Assembly: GCA_020747015.1 (NCBI GenBank)
Contig: JAGTJM010000002.1
Coordinates: 1,116,001 to 1,180,000 of the forward strand
Source of the DNA: Pyrenochaeta sp. MPI-SDFR-AT-0127
Lineage: Eukaryota > Ascomycota > Dothideomycetes > Pleosporales > Cucurbitariaceae
Direction of reading: 5' to 3'
DNA length: 64,000 nucleotides
The notes beneath the pieces were generated by a model. That model ran no database searches. It saw nothing but the letters and a program-made list of their open reading frames with translations, and was not told the origin of the DNA. Both the position numbers and the translations under genes were made by a program. Below, piece after piece: positions 1 through 11,226 of the stretch (its first letter is position 1; the number at the start of each line of letters is the position of its first letter).

Positions 1-444
1 GATTGTTTGACCTGTTGCTATATGATGACACTTACGGCCGAGTTTTGAGCATCATGCAATAGGCAGTTTGTCGGATAAGGAACGTAAATTTAGGGAAATT
101 GGGAAGATTTCGTGCTATCCTATTGAACGCGAGCTCTTGAGGCTCCTTCCTCCAAGTCCGTATGCGCCAAATCACCCATGAACGCTAATGCAAACCCAGA
201 AATATACCACAATACCATCTCACATTCTTCGTTGCACCGCGGATCGTCGGGTCTATGCCTGATGCTAAGATACTCGAGTGCAGCACTTCAAACAAGACGG
301 GCGAGTCGAACCAAGTGGTGCAATGGAATGATGAGTGTCCATGATTGCCGGCGTCGCTTCCGAAAGACGACCGTCAGCATAAAGCACCAGCAGACCAGAG
401 AGGCGAAGAAGAAAGCGTTCCTTGAATATATTGATACTCCAGAA

Positions 445-1651
445 TTACCTCTTCTTGCTGCCCGGTCGGGGTTTGCACTCATCACCCAATATTGGATGGA
501 GCTTCAGCTTAATTGGGTACCCTGCTGTGTTCCCGCTGTATCCTTTACTCCAGTCATAACTAACGGCATATGCGAAAATGTTACCGTCTTTGCTAAAAGC
601 AGTGGCTGTGATGGAGCCGCCAACCTCGGGGTAGCCTTTGAGACGATGCTTGGCGTCTTTGTCCCAGAAGTGGAAAGTGCCATCGGAGCCGGCAGTGCTG
701 AAGGTGCCGTGCTGTGGGTGGAAGGAAATGGCGTTTACAGAGTAGACTTTGGCGACGTCACGAGAGGCAGGGTCTTGTTGGCGGTGGCACTTGAAAGAGA
801 AGTTGAGGCTGACAAGAATATTAGCATCTTTTAAGGGTGATTAAGGAAGGAAGATGATGATATAGAGTCTTACCTGGTGTCTTTGTCTTCGACATATTGA
901 ATGGCGCATCGTCCTTCGATTGACCCCACAGCAAAACCCGTGGCATCCGAGAAGCAGCTCACAACCCTTGTCTGCCACTTCAACGGGCTAGTGATGGTCT
1001 TGTAAATCTTGGTCGGATCAACTAGATTGATCATGTGAATGTGCCTCTCTGCGGTCGCGACGACCAGCAATTGGTCCTTGATATCCATACTGTACACGCG
1101 TTCTTGAGTTTGCAGTGTAGCAACGGGCTCGGCGCCCTGTAAGTCCCAGAATTTTACCGTCTTGTCCCAAGAGCCCGTGGCGACAAAGTCTTTGCCGTTA
1201 GACTGGAACCAGCGCACGCACTTGATACCTTCTGCGTGGGCTTTGGCTTGCTGTGCTTGGATTTGGCCGCTTGCAGGAGCGGTACGGAAGTCGACGATGT
1301 TGAGCATGCCTGTGGAGTCGCCTGCTGCTACGCGAGTGCCATCCTGTTTGATGTTAGTATTCTACAGCTTTGACTTTTGAATGTACAAGTGCCTACCTTT
1401 GACCATCCTAGGCCAAGAACATGGCCCTGGCATTCAAACAGCCACTTTCCCTGCGCACCATTGTTGCCGACTTCGTAGATGTAAACCTTTTTGTCCCAGC
1501 TTCCTACCGCGAGGAAGTCATTTGTGGGTGAGAACTGGAGGTCGGATATGCTGTCTGTTGGAAGCTGGCTCTGTTGTACTTCGACATCTTTGCTTGTGTC
1601 GCCGGTGGTGGAGCTTGTGGTTGCCGCAGCAGCCTGGCCGAAAAGAGCCAT
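445..1651 (-). CDS. RAE1: mRNA export factor RAE1/GLE2 (WD40 nucleoporin)
   Basis: Three exons (1651-1397, 1343-874, 808-445) give a 362-residue protein; both introns have GT..AG ends and the frame closes exactly. The N-terminus carries a short Ser/Thr-rich stretch followed by WD-repeat sequence such as FLAVGSWDKKVYIYEV and FVATGSWDKTVKFWDL, and the C-terminus has AYAVSYDWSKGY and a basic GSKKR end, the signature of Rae1/Gle2. In known systems this seven-bladed propeller binds the GLEBS motif of Nup98-type nucleoporins at the nuclear pore and supports poly(A) RNA export. The ATG at 1651 is the first in frame and begins MALFGQAA, as in fungal orthologues. The identity rests on overall WD40 pattern and end sequences; another WD40 export factor is unlikely. 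Confidence 0.92.
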
Positions 1652-2899
1652 TTTCCTTGATTATGTCTCGCACGACGGGCGGGTTGAATTGGCGTTTGAA
1701 GCCGTAGTGAATAGGTGGCAGTAGAGCTGTACACGAGCCGTGTGTTGTCAAGCTACGGTTGTTCAAGCACGACTCTTCTAGTTCGCGCTCAATCGTCAGG
1801 GGAGGATGTACGTTGAAGGTGGTTTGAGCAGTGAGGCGAAGTATTCGACAGGCGCGCAACACAATGTTCCACTGTAGACTCTTTATGCTCTTCACCGACG
1901 CGCGCGCAAAGAAAGCCTGCAGTCCAAAGCTCCCCAGGCATCCTTGCAAGGCACCAGCCCAATCTCCGCCTAGCGTTGCCTAGGCCCCCGGCTTTACTTT
2001 TGCCCGACCGCCGGAGCAACTAGTATTTTCCTCGAGCTCCAACTTCTTTTCCTCCAACGTTCCTCGCTCAAAGAATCGCAACGAAGCACACATACAGAGT
2101 GCCTTCGGGCATCTCTCGACCTACGCTTTGGGAGAAAGTCCCCGGACATCGATCCTCGCGATCGCACTTTCAGCAACGAACCGCCATAGAAGCGCGGCCT
2201 CTCTACCGCTTCACGCACTTCTTCGATCTCTTTTCCGCTTGCACTCTTGGCTCTCACTCTCTCTTCGCCGCGAGTGGAGGGGCTGGCACCGGGGCGATGA
2301 TATGAGCCCGCTGGCTTCCTTGCTTGCGCGCTGAGGGTTTCCTGAGGAACAAGAGGAGGAAGAGCGTACCGGGGGATTGCAAGGTATAGAGGGTCTCCTC
2401 GTCCAGTTTATGGTTATGCGATTGCCTTCCATCGTCTTGTACACACGAGGCGTGCCGGAGGTAACTCAATGGGGCTTATTCTTGACGCGAGGAACGTTCA
2501 TTACACTCTTTTCGGATCTGACGGTAGGCGTCCCTTGGAACTGTTCTTTATTGATCAGGCTCACGGGCGGGCTATGCGTGCTTGGTCGAACAAGCCAGAT
2601 TCTTTCAGCCATCAATCAAATTTACATGATGATCACAATAGAAATAGAGTCAAGCACTGAGGCTGTCTGAATCCCAAAGGGTAGGATGGCCACTGCTGAA
2701 TTTTCTACGACGGTATCTGATAAATCTGATGGTTTAGATAGTATCTTCAATCCAATCTATGTCTAATCAATTGTTTCATGCCTAGTACTTGGCATATCCA
2801 ATGTGCTCTGGTATCGTTGTGTTTACGTCCCTCTTACGTGATTGATCTCCAGATGCTCGTTTGACCTATTGCCTTTCCTAAGCTCGCTCACTCGCTTGT
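1652..2899. other. intergenic: RAE1 leader and guanylate kinase 3' flank
   Basis: About 1.25 kb with the RAE1 promoter and leader at its left end and the 3' flank of guanylate kinase at its right end. Short ORFs are present, but none has splice structure, composition or motifs that I would call coding. I see no RNA gene or repeat. Confidence 0.6.
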
Positions 2900-3756
2900 T
2901 CATGCATCACTACCAACAATGAATTCTTTGACCTCCTTGTACGCCTTGTCGAGGTCATCGTTGACCACAATCTTGTCGTGAGGTGCGTCCCCGCTGTTCG
3001 CGAACTCCATCTCAACCTTTGCCTGATTGAGTCTTTTCAGAATATCCTCCTCCTTATCCGTCGCTCGGCTCCTTAACCTCTGCTCAAGGATCTCTGTTGA
3101 TGGTGGGGAAAGAAAAAGGAATCGTGGGCGAGGAAATGTGGGGTGATTTGCGACTTGTTTGACGCCCTGCAAGTGTGTGAGTAATTGTGCCAGACCAGGT
3201 TGGGGGGTAAAAGCAACATTACCTCCATCTCGATATCCAGCACACAGATTCTCCCTTTCTCTGCAATATCGTTCACAGCCTTGATGCTAGTACCATAGTG
3301 GTTGCTCCCAAACTTTGCATGCTCAATGAAGCCTTTGTCATCTACAAGTTTTAGAAAGTCGTCCTTGGTCACAAAGTAGTATTCAACGCCATCCTTTTCG
3401 CTTCCGCGAGGTCCTCGTGTTGTGTGTGAGATGCTGAAGCCGAACTTATCAGGGTACTCGTCGAAAAGACGCTTGAGGATGGTGGATTTGCCAGCGCCAC
3501 TAGGGCCAGAGATGACGATGGGGCGGTTGGATTGCACAGCCTTGGTATCGACAGGCACAGGATCGACGGGTGCCATTGTGTAGGAAGTGTGGGAGAAGGG
3601 GCGGGTGGGAGGTGGGTTGTATACAATTTTGTGACTCGTTGATCGCTGTTGGTGTCTGGATCGCAGACTAGTCGCTCTTCGTATGACGCTGGGTTGTGAT
3701 TGTGCAGCTACGCTTTTAATCAAGGTCACCGAACTTCTTAAAAGAATCAATGGCAT
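2900..3756 (-). CDS. GUK1: guanylate kinase, with N-terminal extension
   Basis: Two exons (3756-3223, 3166-2900), 266 residues in the long form. The P-loop GPSGAGKST lies at about residues 84-92, followed by the GMP-binding region (ISHTTRGPRGSEKDGVEYYF) and the lid region with RLRSRATDKEEDI. It phosphorylates GMP to GDP with ATP. Fungal guanylate kinases usually start close to the P-loop, which here corresponds to the internal ATG at 3576-3574 (MAPVDPV, 206 residues). The ATG at 3756 adds 60 residues rich in Arg, Ser and hydroxylated residues, ending in RPFSHTSY, and it resembles a mitochondrial presequence. The outer ATG has T at -3, whereas the inner one has A at -3 and G at +4, so leaky scanning could give both forms. 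The enzyme call is firm; the dual location is inference. Confidence 0.93.
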
Positions 3757-4046
3757 TGAGGCAGCATTCTTTAGACCTGAGTAGCTTCATGTCGCTGCGC
3801 GGTGTGATTGGCGGTGAAGCCAGGGTCGTCGTGGGTGTTTGGCGTATTTGCATTGCGGGGCTGCAAGTGGGATGGCGGGACACTGGTGACATCGCGTTTT
3901 CGTGTTTGTACTGACCTCATCGAGCTTCCAATTATCTTCCTGTGTCAGTCTGCAATTCGGGCATCGGGACAGCTTCATCCATGTTACTCCCATAATTTAA
4001 GAGTGTTGTGCATCTCGGGAAGCTACTCAGCTCCAAACTCAGCACC

Positions 4047-5250
4047 ATGGTAAGCCTCAATATTTCATACGTAGTTGTACATTTATAATCTTGACGACCA
4101 ATAGTCCAAACAATACCTCACCCTTCACACGGTCGACTCGGCGCACCCAAAAGCCAGCGACATCTTCGCCGTAGCACCGACAAGCACGCAGCTTCTCTCC
4201 GCATCAGGCTCAAGTACAATCAACGTCTACGACACCACACAAGCAGAGTTTCCTATCGTACAAACCCTTGACAAGGCGCATCAGTTGGGCATACATCACC
4301 TAGTCACTGCACGAGAAGACAAGGCGAGGCGTGCTGCAAGTGCTGGCTTCGAGGGGAAAGTCAAGATATGGAGCCAGAATGAGGACGGCGTGTGGAGTGA
4401 AGATGGAGAAATTGTTGGTGGGTACGCCTCGTATTTTCATTTCACTGCACTAGCAATCTACGAGCCCGATTCCAAGAGGATACTGACAGAACGGTAGACC
4501 AGAACAAACCAGGCGAGATATGGGCTATTGCGCTGAGTGCAGATGGACAGTACCTGGCAAGCACCAGTATCAATGGCAAGATTAATGTCTGGAGCTTGGA
4601 TAAAGAGGAGGGCATGCCGAGGATCCGGGAGTATGAGACGAAAGGCAGCTTTGGGCTGTGTGTTGATCTAGTAAGTCCTCTCTTACCATGTTCTCTTAGC
4701 GATATCATTGATGCTCACACTTTCAGAGCCGCAACGGTAGCTTCACAGCTTCAGGTCACGAAAATGGGTCCATCTACGTTTTCAATAACGAGAGTGGTCG
4801 ACTTGCGCATTCTCTTGCCGGGCTAGTACATCCCGTTCGTAGCGTGTCGTTTTCACCCGCTTCGAAGCTACTCGCCGCTGGAGGAGACGCGAGGATCATT
4901 GCGTTGTACGATGTTACCTCTGGCGAGCAAGTAGCTAATTTCACTGGACATGGAGGCTGGGTGCTTACCCTCGACTGGAGTGACACCGGGGAGTATCTCC
5001 TTTCAGGGTAACTTTGAACACCAGAATCTAAAACTTTGTGAGGTGTGAAAACTGACCGAGGCTCAGATCTCACGACTCGAAAGCGAAGGTATGGCGCATC
5101 GAGACTCGTTCTTGTGTGGCAACACATTCTCATGGTGATAAACCACTCTGGACCGCGAAATGGTTGCCCAAGATTCCTACGAAAAGCGAGATGTTTGCGC
5201 TCGCTGGAGGCAACAATGCGATCAGCTTCTATCGAGAGGCTGCAGGCTGA
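4047..5250 (+). CDS. SKI8: SKI8/Rec14-type WD40 protein
   Basis: Five coding exons (4047-4049, 4105-4417, 4498-4670, 4727-5007, 5067-5250) encode 317 residues. The first coding exon is the ATG alone, since an intron starts immediately after it. WD repeats follow, including KVKIWSQNEDG, GEIWAIALSADGQYLAST, SVSFSPASKLLAAGGDARI and DSKAKVWRIE. Ski8 is the WD40 subunit of the Ski complex that feeds RNA to the cytoplasmic exosome, and it also acts in meiotic recombination as Rec14. Length and the GEIWAIALS block match the family. It is divergent from guanylate kinase with 290 bp between the starts. The second intron has two possible donors; GTGGGT at 4418 is the one that keeps frame. A different WD40 protein of similar size is the main alternative. 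Confidence 0.85.
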
Positions 5251-6777
5251 GAACATTCTCGACACTGAGGTGCAAGGCGCTTCAAAGTAACATCACAGAA
5301 GCTACGGTAAACCGCCCGACAGTGGTCGATCAGCGGTAGGGAAAGGCCTATCAGAGCAACATCTCACAAAGTATGAGAGACTGCTAGCCAGAAAAGGACC
5401 AGATGCAGTCCTGCATGATATGATAGAATAGATTGTGAATGACACAATCAGGTACAACCCATTTTTCAAAGAGGTAGCAATATGAGATGTTATACCTTTT
5501 AAAGACCGTACACCGAAGTCGCATAAATAAAAGCTTTGATCCAGCATTGGATTTCGATGAATTCTACAATGCATTTAACGAAGACGGTGAGCGATTCCAC
5601 CAACCTAAGGAGAATCTCACTCATCCTTGGCTCCTGCAACTCCTCGGTTTTGCTTGTTATTGTAGCCACAATGAGCTTCGCTACAACCCTGGTATTAACT
5701 TGTACTAACCTCGACTACTTCTCATTCTCTGACCTGATTTATGTTTGAAGAAATGAGATTAAGCAACATCCTTCGTTATACCGGGACGTTTGTGAGCAAA
5801 GCATAAAACGCATGGCATGCAAAACCAGACCGGCTGATGCTCTGGCTCTCTTCATCAACGAGCTACATACAGGTGCTCAAACAGGAATACGACAGCATAG
5901 TTGTGTAGTGTCGAATGCACCGGCTCAGGGAGGGATAAAAGCAAGACAGTCACAATCTTATCTTGGGAGCAACACGTGCCTATCTAGAATCAAAAACTAT
6001 TCCTCACATAGTACGCGGTGCTTCCGTGAGCGTTTTGGAAAATCCGACAAAGCTTTGGCGTCATAGTGAACCACATGCCGTTTATTCGGAAAGTACGCCG
6101 CCATTTACTGAATAGGGCAATCCTTTGATGCAATCCTACATTCAAACCGGCACGGGCGCAGCTCCTTGCGGTATCGCGATCCTAACACCATTCGCATTTC
6201 CATGTCATAAATCTGTCGTCGATATTCTATCCACGGGTTTTGTATTGTTTCTGCGGGAGTGGTATGAAACCTTACTGAAAGACGGCTTATGGACGTTGCA
6301 CGGAGATAGGGCTTTCTGTCTCTGATATTTCAAGAATTTACAGTATCAATCGGATCATACTTCCGCCTCGGAGCATATAAAGTCGCGCGAGGAATGGGAT
6401 ACAATAACATTGGACGACTTCGGGGGTTGGAGGTTCGGAGGCCAACGTGTGGAGTCCTTCGCGTGGGAATAAGCAAAGCACACGCCAAAGAGGGACTTCG
6501 ACTTGCACCCACTGCCTTAGCTTGTCTGGTTTGCGATTATGATCAACCCATAGAAAATCATGGCCTTGATTCAGCGGCGTTGGTTTGCGACAGGATGCAC
6601 CTTGTTGTCGCTTCGGCGGACAGGCATCGCCAACGCATCCCAGCCTCGTTGTTTCTCAGATTCTTATTTGCCTGCGCTCCACCAGCCACCTCACCATAAT
6701 CTTGTTTCCTTCACCGCGAGCTGTTGCATTCTTATCACACCCATTCTGTCTATCCATTGACTTGAGAAACCATTAAA
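5251..6777. other. intergenic, no supported gene
   Basis: About 1.5 kb between SKI8 and the Cys-rich protein gene. Only short unspliced ORFs occur, and none shows a recognisable domain or signal peptide. A TATAAAG sequence near 6377 is about 400 bp upstream of the next ATG, too far to be assigned to it without a leader intron. Confidence 0.55.
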
Positions 6778-8188
6778 ATGCATTTACCTAGGCTTTTGTC
6801 GTTACCGCCAACGATGATTTTGCTGCTCTGCGCTACGCCGTTGCGCGCGGAACCGCAGTGGCCGCACAATCTTCCGAGACATATGAAATACTTCCCAGAG
6901 GATGAGGCGCATGCTAAGCGTGGTATCAGTATACAAGAAAGACTTCAGAAAGAGAAACCTATCGGAATTAAGAAGATGAGCGCCGATGAGGGAGAAATGT
7001 TCATGTTGCAGAATTGGATATTCGCTTCGGATTTGCACACAAGATTGGACTTTGACGACCTTGGGAATGGGACTTGTCAGGCCCAATCGCCACTACGGCC
7101 ACTAGCTGAAGAAGACTTTCTTTCACGAATGCATATAAGGGACGTGCTTCTGAAGAGGCAGTTCAGTTGCCCAAGTGGAACAAATGACTGCTCCTCAATT
7201 GGCGCTCCTAATGTATGCTGTGGGACGGGAACTACATGCATAAACGTCAACAGCAATTCTGATGCTGGATCGGTCGGTTGTTGCCCACAGGGCCAGACCT
7301 GTGCGGGAACTATTAGATGCGACACAGCAAATGGATACTCTTCCTGTCCAGGTTCCTCTAACGGCGGATGTTGTCTGCCTGGATTTCGCTGCCAGGGTGT
7401 TGGGTGTAAGTAGTTTGGCATCCACTAGACTCCCAAGGAGGTATACAAACTTACAGGTACCAGGTGTTTTTGAGGGCACGTCGACAACTTATGTTCCACT
7501 ACCTTCATCTTCAGCGCTCCTGCCATCATCTTCTACAGCTGTCATTGTGGTCCCAACTACGCCATCAGCAACCCCCACGCCAGCATCGACATCTGTATAT
7601 ACTTGCTCCACCGGTTGGTTTTCTTGCGCGGCCAGTCTAGGTGGCGGTTGCTGTCAGAATGGACGAACCTGCGCTACCGGCGCTTCTTGTCTCGGTGATA
7701 ATCCTGTAAGCACTCAAGCACCGTCAGCTCCCGTGCGCCCAACGAGTGGGTCTGCCACACCAAGTGCATTACCGACTGATGATGTGTGCCCGAGCGGATT
7801 CTACGTATGCAGCGCATACTATCCGTCTGGATGCTGCAGAGTAGGACGCGACTGCCAAACTACTGGAACATGCGTGCTACCCACCGAAACGATACTAAGT
7901 ACTAATGGTGTAATTATTGTAGCACCCACAGGAGCGGGCGTTGCAACAACGGCAGCTCCTCAGGGTGGATCGTGTCCAAGTAGTTGGTATAGCTGCCCTG
8001 CAAACCGGGGTGGCAACTGCTGTCCTAATGGTTATGAATGTGGCGAGCAGTGCACAGCGACTGCATCTGGTCAATCTGGCGTCTCGCAAAAGGTTGCACC
8101 GAGTACGGCATCTTTTGTGTCAGAGCTCTCACTGTATATGATGACATGCGCTGCGATTCTATCCGGGATTGCCATGATCGTTTTATGA
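6778..8188 (+). CDS. Cys-rich secreted protein with predicted GPI anchor
   Basis: Two exons (6778-7405, 7464-8188) give 450 residues. A signal peptide (residues 1 to about 24, LLLCATPLRA) is followed by an acidic pro-like region with dibasic KR pairs at 47-48 and 126-127, the second directly before the first Cys module (LLKRQFSC). At least four Cys-rich modules follow, each of the type CPSxxxxC...CCxxGxxC: near 131-174 (with a further Cys cluster to about 210), then three more separated by Ser/Thr/Pro-rich linkers. The C-terminus ends in a hydrophobic tail (MMTCAAILSGIAMIVL) typical of GPI attachment. I infer a cell-wall or plasma-membrane surface protein; its ligand is unknown. The acceptor at 7463 was chosen because the nearer AG at 7456 breaks frame. 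No enzyme domain is visible. Confidence 0.78.
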
Positions 8189-8624
8189 TTGAATGAGAGC
8201 ACATAATGTACCTGGATGCCTCAGCTGCCATTTACTTCTCTAAGTATCATCAATAGACAGCACCCTGTATATAGTCAGAAAACCAACTTTGATGGGCACG
8301 ATCATGAGTGCTGGGAGTATATTCAAATTAAAATATTCTTCCCAAGTCTTCTTCAGTAAAAGTCTGTGGACTGGAAAGGACCCTCGAACACTGTGAGCCA
8401 TCCTCAGAGGCGGCCTACTCGCTTCCGATAACCCGATTCGGGAAATTGCGGAGTCAGGCGTTCTCCAGTGCCGCAACTTTAATTACGCGTAGCTGAGTTG
8501 AGCTGAGAAACAATGCAAAGCGCCAGTTGATGACAAGAAACTCAAAGCAACTCACTGAAACCCTCACTCATCGGTATTTCGTAACTATCCGTCATCGACT
8601 AGACCCTGTATTCTGTCGAAGAAG
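8189..8624. other. intergenic, no supported gene
   Basis: This 436-bp gap holds the 3' flank of the Cys-rich gene and the promoter of the EthD-like gene. I see nothing else in it. Confidence 0.6.
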
Positions 8625-9432
8625 ATGTCCTGGTCTGGTCCTGGTGTCATTCTCAGCTTCGTAAGGCTTCACCGTTCGGCTAGGATCACAGAAGAGGCAG
8701 GACAGATATGGTTCCACGAGGAGTATGTTCCTAGGTTACTCGCTTCTGGAGTAGTCAGCCATGCATCCCACTACAAGGCGGCAAACCCGGACTATGACAA
8801 GCAGCAGCTGGCTGTATACAAGGTGCCGGATTTGGCGTTAGTGCACGCTGGGAAACTCACAACTATTGCAAGAAACAGCGACAGAGGCCTTTTCGATGGG
8901 GATGTGGACGATGTTATGGATTTCGAGTCGAGAATCTATTCCCTTGGACAGTTGTATGAGACTTCAAAGCAGACTGAAGGTAAGAAGTTCACCATGTATC
9001 GAGGCTGAAATGAGCTGACTGTGCATGCAACAGAAGCTGCACCAACCATCATGCTTGCCATGATGCAGCCATCACCCGGAGGCGAAGCGGATCTTGATGC
9101 CTGTAAGTCAATCGCGTAGAAGATGCATATACGAGGCACTCGCTAACGTGTACCTCCAAACGGCAGGGTATCGTGAAGAGCACAACCAACAAATGTCCGA
9201 ACAGCCTGGCTGGAGACGAACATTGCGATACAATCTTTTATTTCAGCATGGCAATGATTTTAGGGAAAGTCCGGAGCTATCATTTCTAGCGATCCACGAA
9301 TTTGGTGAGGGCAACGAGCTAGGAATGGATGTGAAGGCTCTTGAGCCAATTTCAGATTGGACGAAAAAAGTTATGAGTGATGCGAAAGCGATCGATGCTG
9401 CAATATACCATAAGATCAAGGCATTTGAATAG
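8625..9432 (+). CDS. EthD-like tandem dimeric alpha-beta barrel protein
   Basis: Three exons (8625-8979, 9034-9102, 9167-9432), 229 residues. Two halves look like repeats of one fold. The first begins GVILSFVRLHR and continues WFHEEYVPRLLASG; the second begins TIMLAMMQP and continues WYREEHNQQMSEQPGW. Both have the W-(F/Y)-x-E-E-(Y/H) helix that marks ferredoxin-like dimeric alpha-beta barrel proteins of the EthD type. Members range from ring-cleavage accessory proteins to small-molecule lyases and isomerases, so no substrate can be named. There is no signal peptide, so the protein is probably cytosolic. The middle exon is only 69 nt, but both joins recreate conserved residues (LDAWYREEH). 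Family call moderate, function unknown. Confidence 0.7.
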
Positions 9433-9765
9433 GACGCAGCGAATTTTGGGGCAGGCTATGGAAGAAGAGGTGTTCAAGAAGCAATACGACCTCATTGGAC
9501 AGGCAGCATTCGTATCGTGCCGAACCCACTTTCATACTATCAAGAAGTCCGAATCGTACTTTCAAGAATGAAACCTTGAGGGAGCAGACTTCCGGGTCTC
9601 AATACGCCTCGCATCTTATCACCTCGACTCACGTGCTTAAAAGCCATGTATATAAAGCCTTCAAGCCTTCTGCCCTAGAAATCAAAGCTTTATTCCAGCT
9701 TGACGCCTTAAAATTTGAACATGGCAACTTAGTCGCTTGATATTCCCTGATGTGGTTAATGGCTT
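9433..9765. other. intergenic promoter region
   Basis: A 333-bp gap that contains a TATA box (listed separately) about 115 bp before the next ATG. Nothing else is recognisable. Confidence 0.55.
9649..9656 (+). promoter_or_regulatory. TATA box
   Basis: TATATAAA lies about 110 bp upstream of the ATG at 9766 and fits a core promoter for the DUF7730 gene. Assigned by sequence and spacing only. Confidence 0.5.
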
Positions 9766-10834
9766 ATGGAAGCCTGGCGCGGGCCCCAAATGTCACACAG
9801 GGCTAAGATACGTAACTTTCTCACTTTAAACAGAAGGAAATCTGTCTTTAAGTCTTTCAATATCACGATGACGATGTCTGTGCCAGGTTTGAAATGCATA
9901 GCGTTGCCGCTCATATATCTTCGAAATAGTAGAATCAGAAACAATACTGAAGGCCGAGGAGTTCGCGCACCAGGTGGCCACCAGCCTGCTCAGCTTATCG
10001 AACGCTCAAGACGACCATTAACACCACCACTCCCAGAGCCTACATCATTCTCTTTCTGGGCCCAACCAAAGTGTAATGACCAAGCGGGATCACCACTTTT
10101 TTCCAAGCTGCCGGCTGAAGTTCGCCTTATGATTTGGGAAACATATTTTCATGACTTGGTCCATGTTTTCTGGCAAAACGGTCATATGTGTGGAAAGATG
10201 TGTTCAAAAAGCGGCCCGACAAGTGATTCTGTTGAGATAGATCATGTCGAATGTTTCGGCAACGGAGGACCATTCTGGATGATAAATGGCAAAGGTGACC
10301 TGAGCAAAATGCGAGGAAGAATAGCCCTTGTTCTTACATGTCGACGGATGTAAGTTGGTGTTATCGTGCCATGATAGGACATGTACGCGCTAATACAGTG
10401 GCAGCTATAGCGAGGCTATCGACATCATGTATTCAGCACCCCTTTTCGACTTCTCTTTAACCTCTTACTGTCTTCAGTACCTCCCAGTTCTCATTCTATC
10501 ACGTCGCATGCATCGTATCACAAAAGTGGACTACGTCTGGGATTGCCGGCATCACGTACCCCGCTTTGGAATGACAAGGCCGGATTCCTTCACACAGTCA
10601 TGGATAGATACCTGGGAAAACCTCGCGCAGATGCAAAACCTGAAATATCTGAGAGTAGAGATCAAAGTTGGCTGGCCACGACAGAGAAAATGGATTGAAA
10701 ATGAAGAGAGAATCTTGAAGAGCTTGGAAGGCATCCGGAGTAGGAAGTTGGAGAGCTTTGAATTGCTTGGTCTTCCATTCGAGTCACCTCACCAGGATGG
10801 TCATAGGCATGGGCGCTTGAGCTCAATCCAATAA
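9766..10834 (+). CDS. DUF7730/2EXR-domain protein
   Basis: Two exons (9766-10349, 10405-10834), 337 residues. The motif FSKLPAEVRLMIWE at about residues 111-124 is the F-box-like 2EXR/DUF7730 signature common in expanded families of Pezizomycotina. The splice join restores CRRIYSEAIDIMYSAPLFDF, and the second exon continues with a conserved-looking stretch including DSFTQSWIDTWENLAQM. The N-terminal 100 residues are basic and low in complexity, so the true start could be the second ATG at 9790 (MSHRAKIRNF) or even lie in another exon. The function of this family is not known; an adaptor role is sometimes suggested from the F-box resemblance. A TATA box sits 110 bp upstream. Confidence 0.7.
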
Positions 10835-11226
10835 GGTGTTGTATTGTCATCTAAGAGTTGAATATATACATATTGTCTTCTCACTAGGCTATAGTGACTC
10901 ATTGCTTAGGTCTCACAAACATGCTGCAAGGCTGTTGTGGAGTGTGGATATGAAAAGATGCACGTAAAACCACTAGAATGTTTAAACATTTGTATGCATG
11001 ACAAGCATGCGAATCGGGGGGGAAACATACTTTTAGGAGGCGGAGAGCAATATCAGCGTATATGAACGTCTGTCTTTCCACAGTGAGATATGGCCGATCC
11101 AATCCATTACTTAGCAATCAAGGCAGTACGCCGAACACCTACTCATGCTGGAATATGCTAAACGTCGAATGCCAATAACATACACAATCACTTTTGCCTC
11201 CAATTCTACCAGCTCATGTCGCATGG
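10835..11226. other. convergent intergenic region
   Basis: This 392-bp region separates two convergent genes and should contain both 3' UTRs. I see no ORF or RNA gene of note. Confidence 0.6.

Noticed and set aside
178..834. 218-codon plus-strand ORF
   Set aside because: Lies opposite RAE1 exon 3 and its last intron and is explained by it; no domain of its own.
6394..6699. 101-codon ORF in the 5.3-6.8 kb spacer
   Set aside because: No signal, domain or splice sites; overlaps other short ORFs in two other frames.
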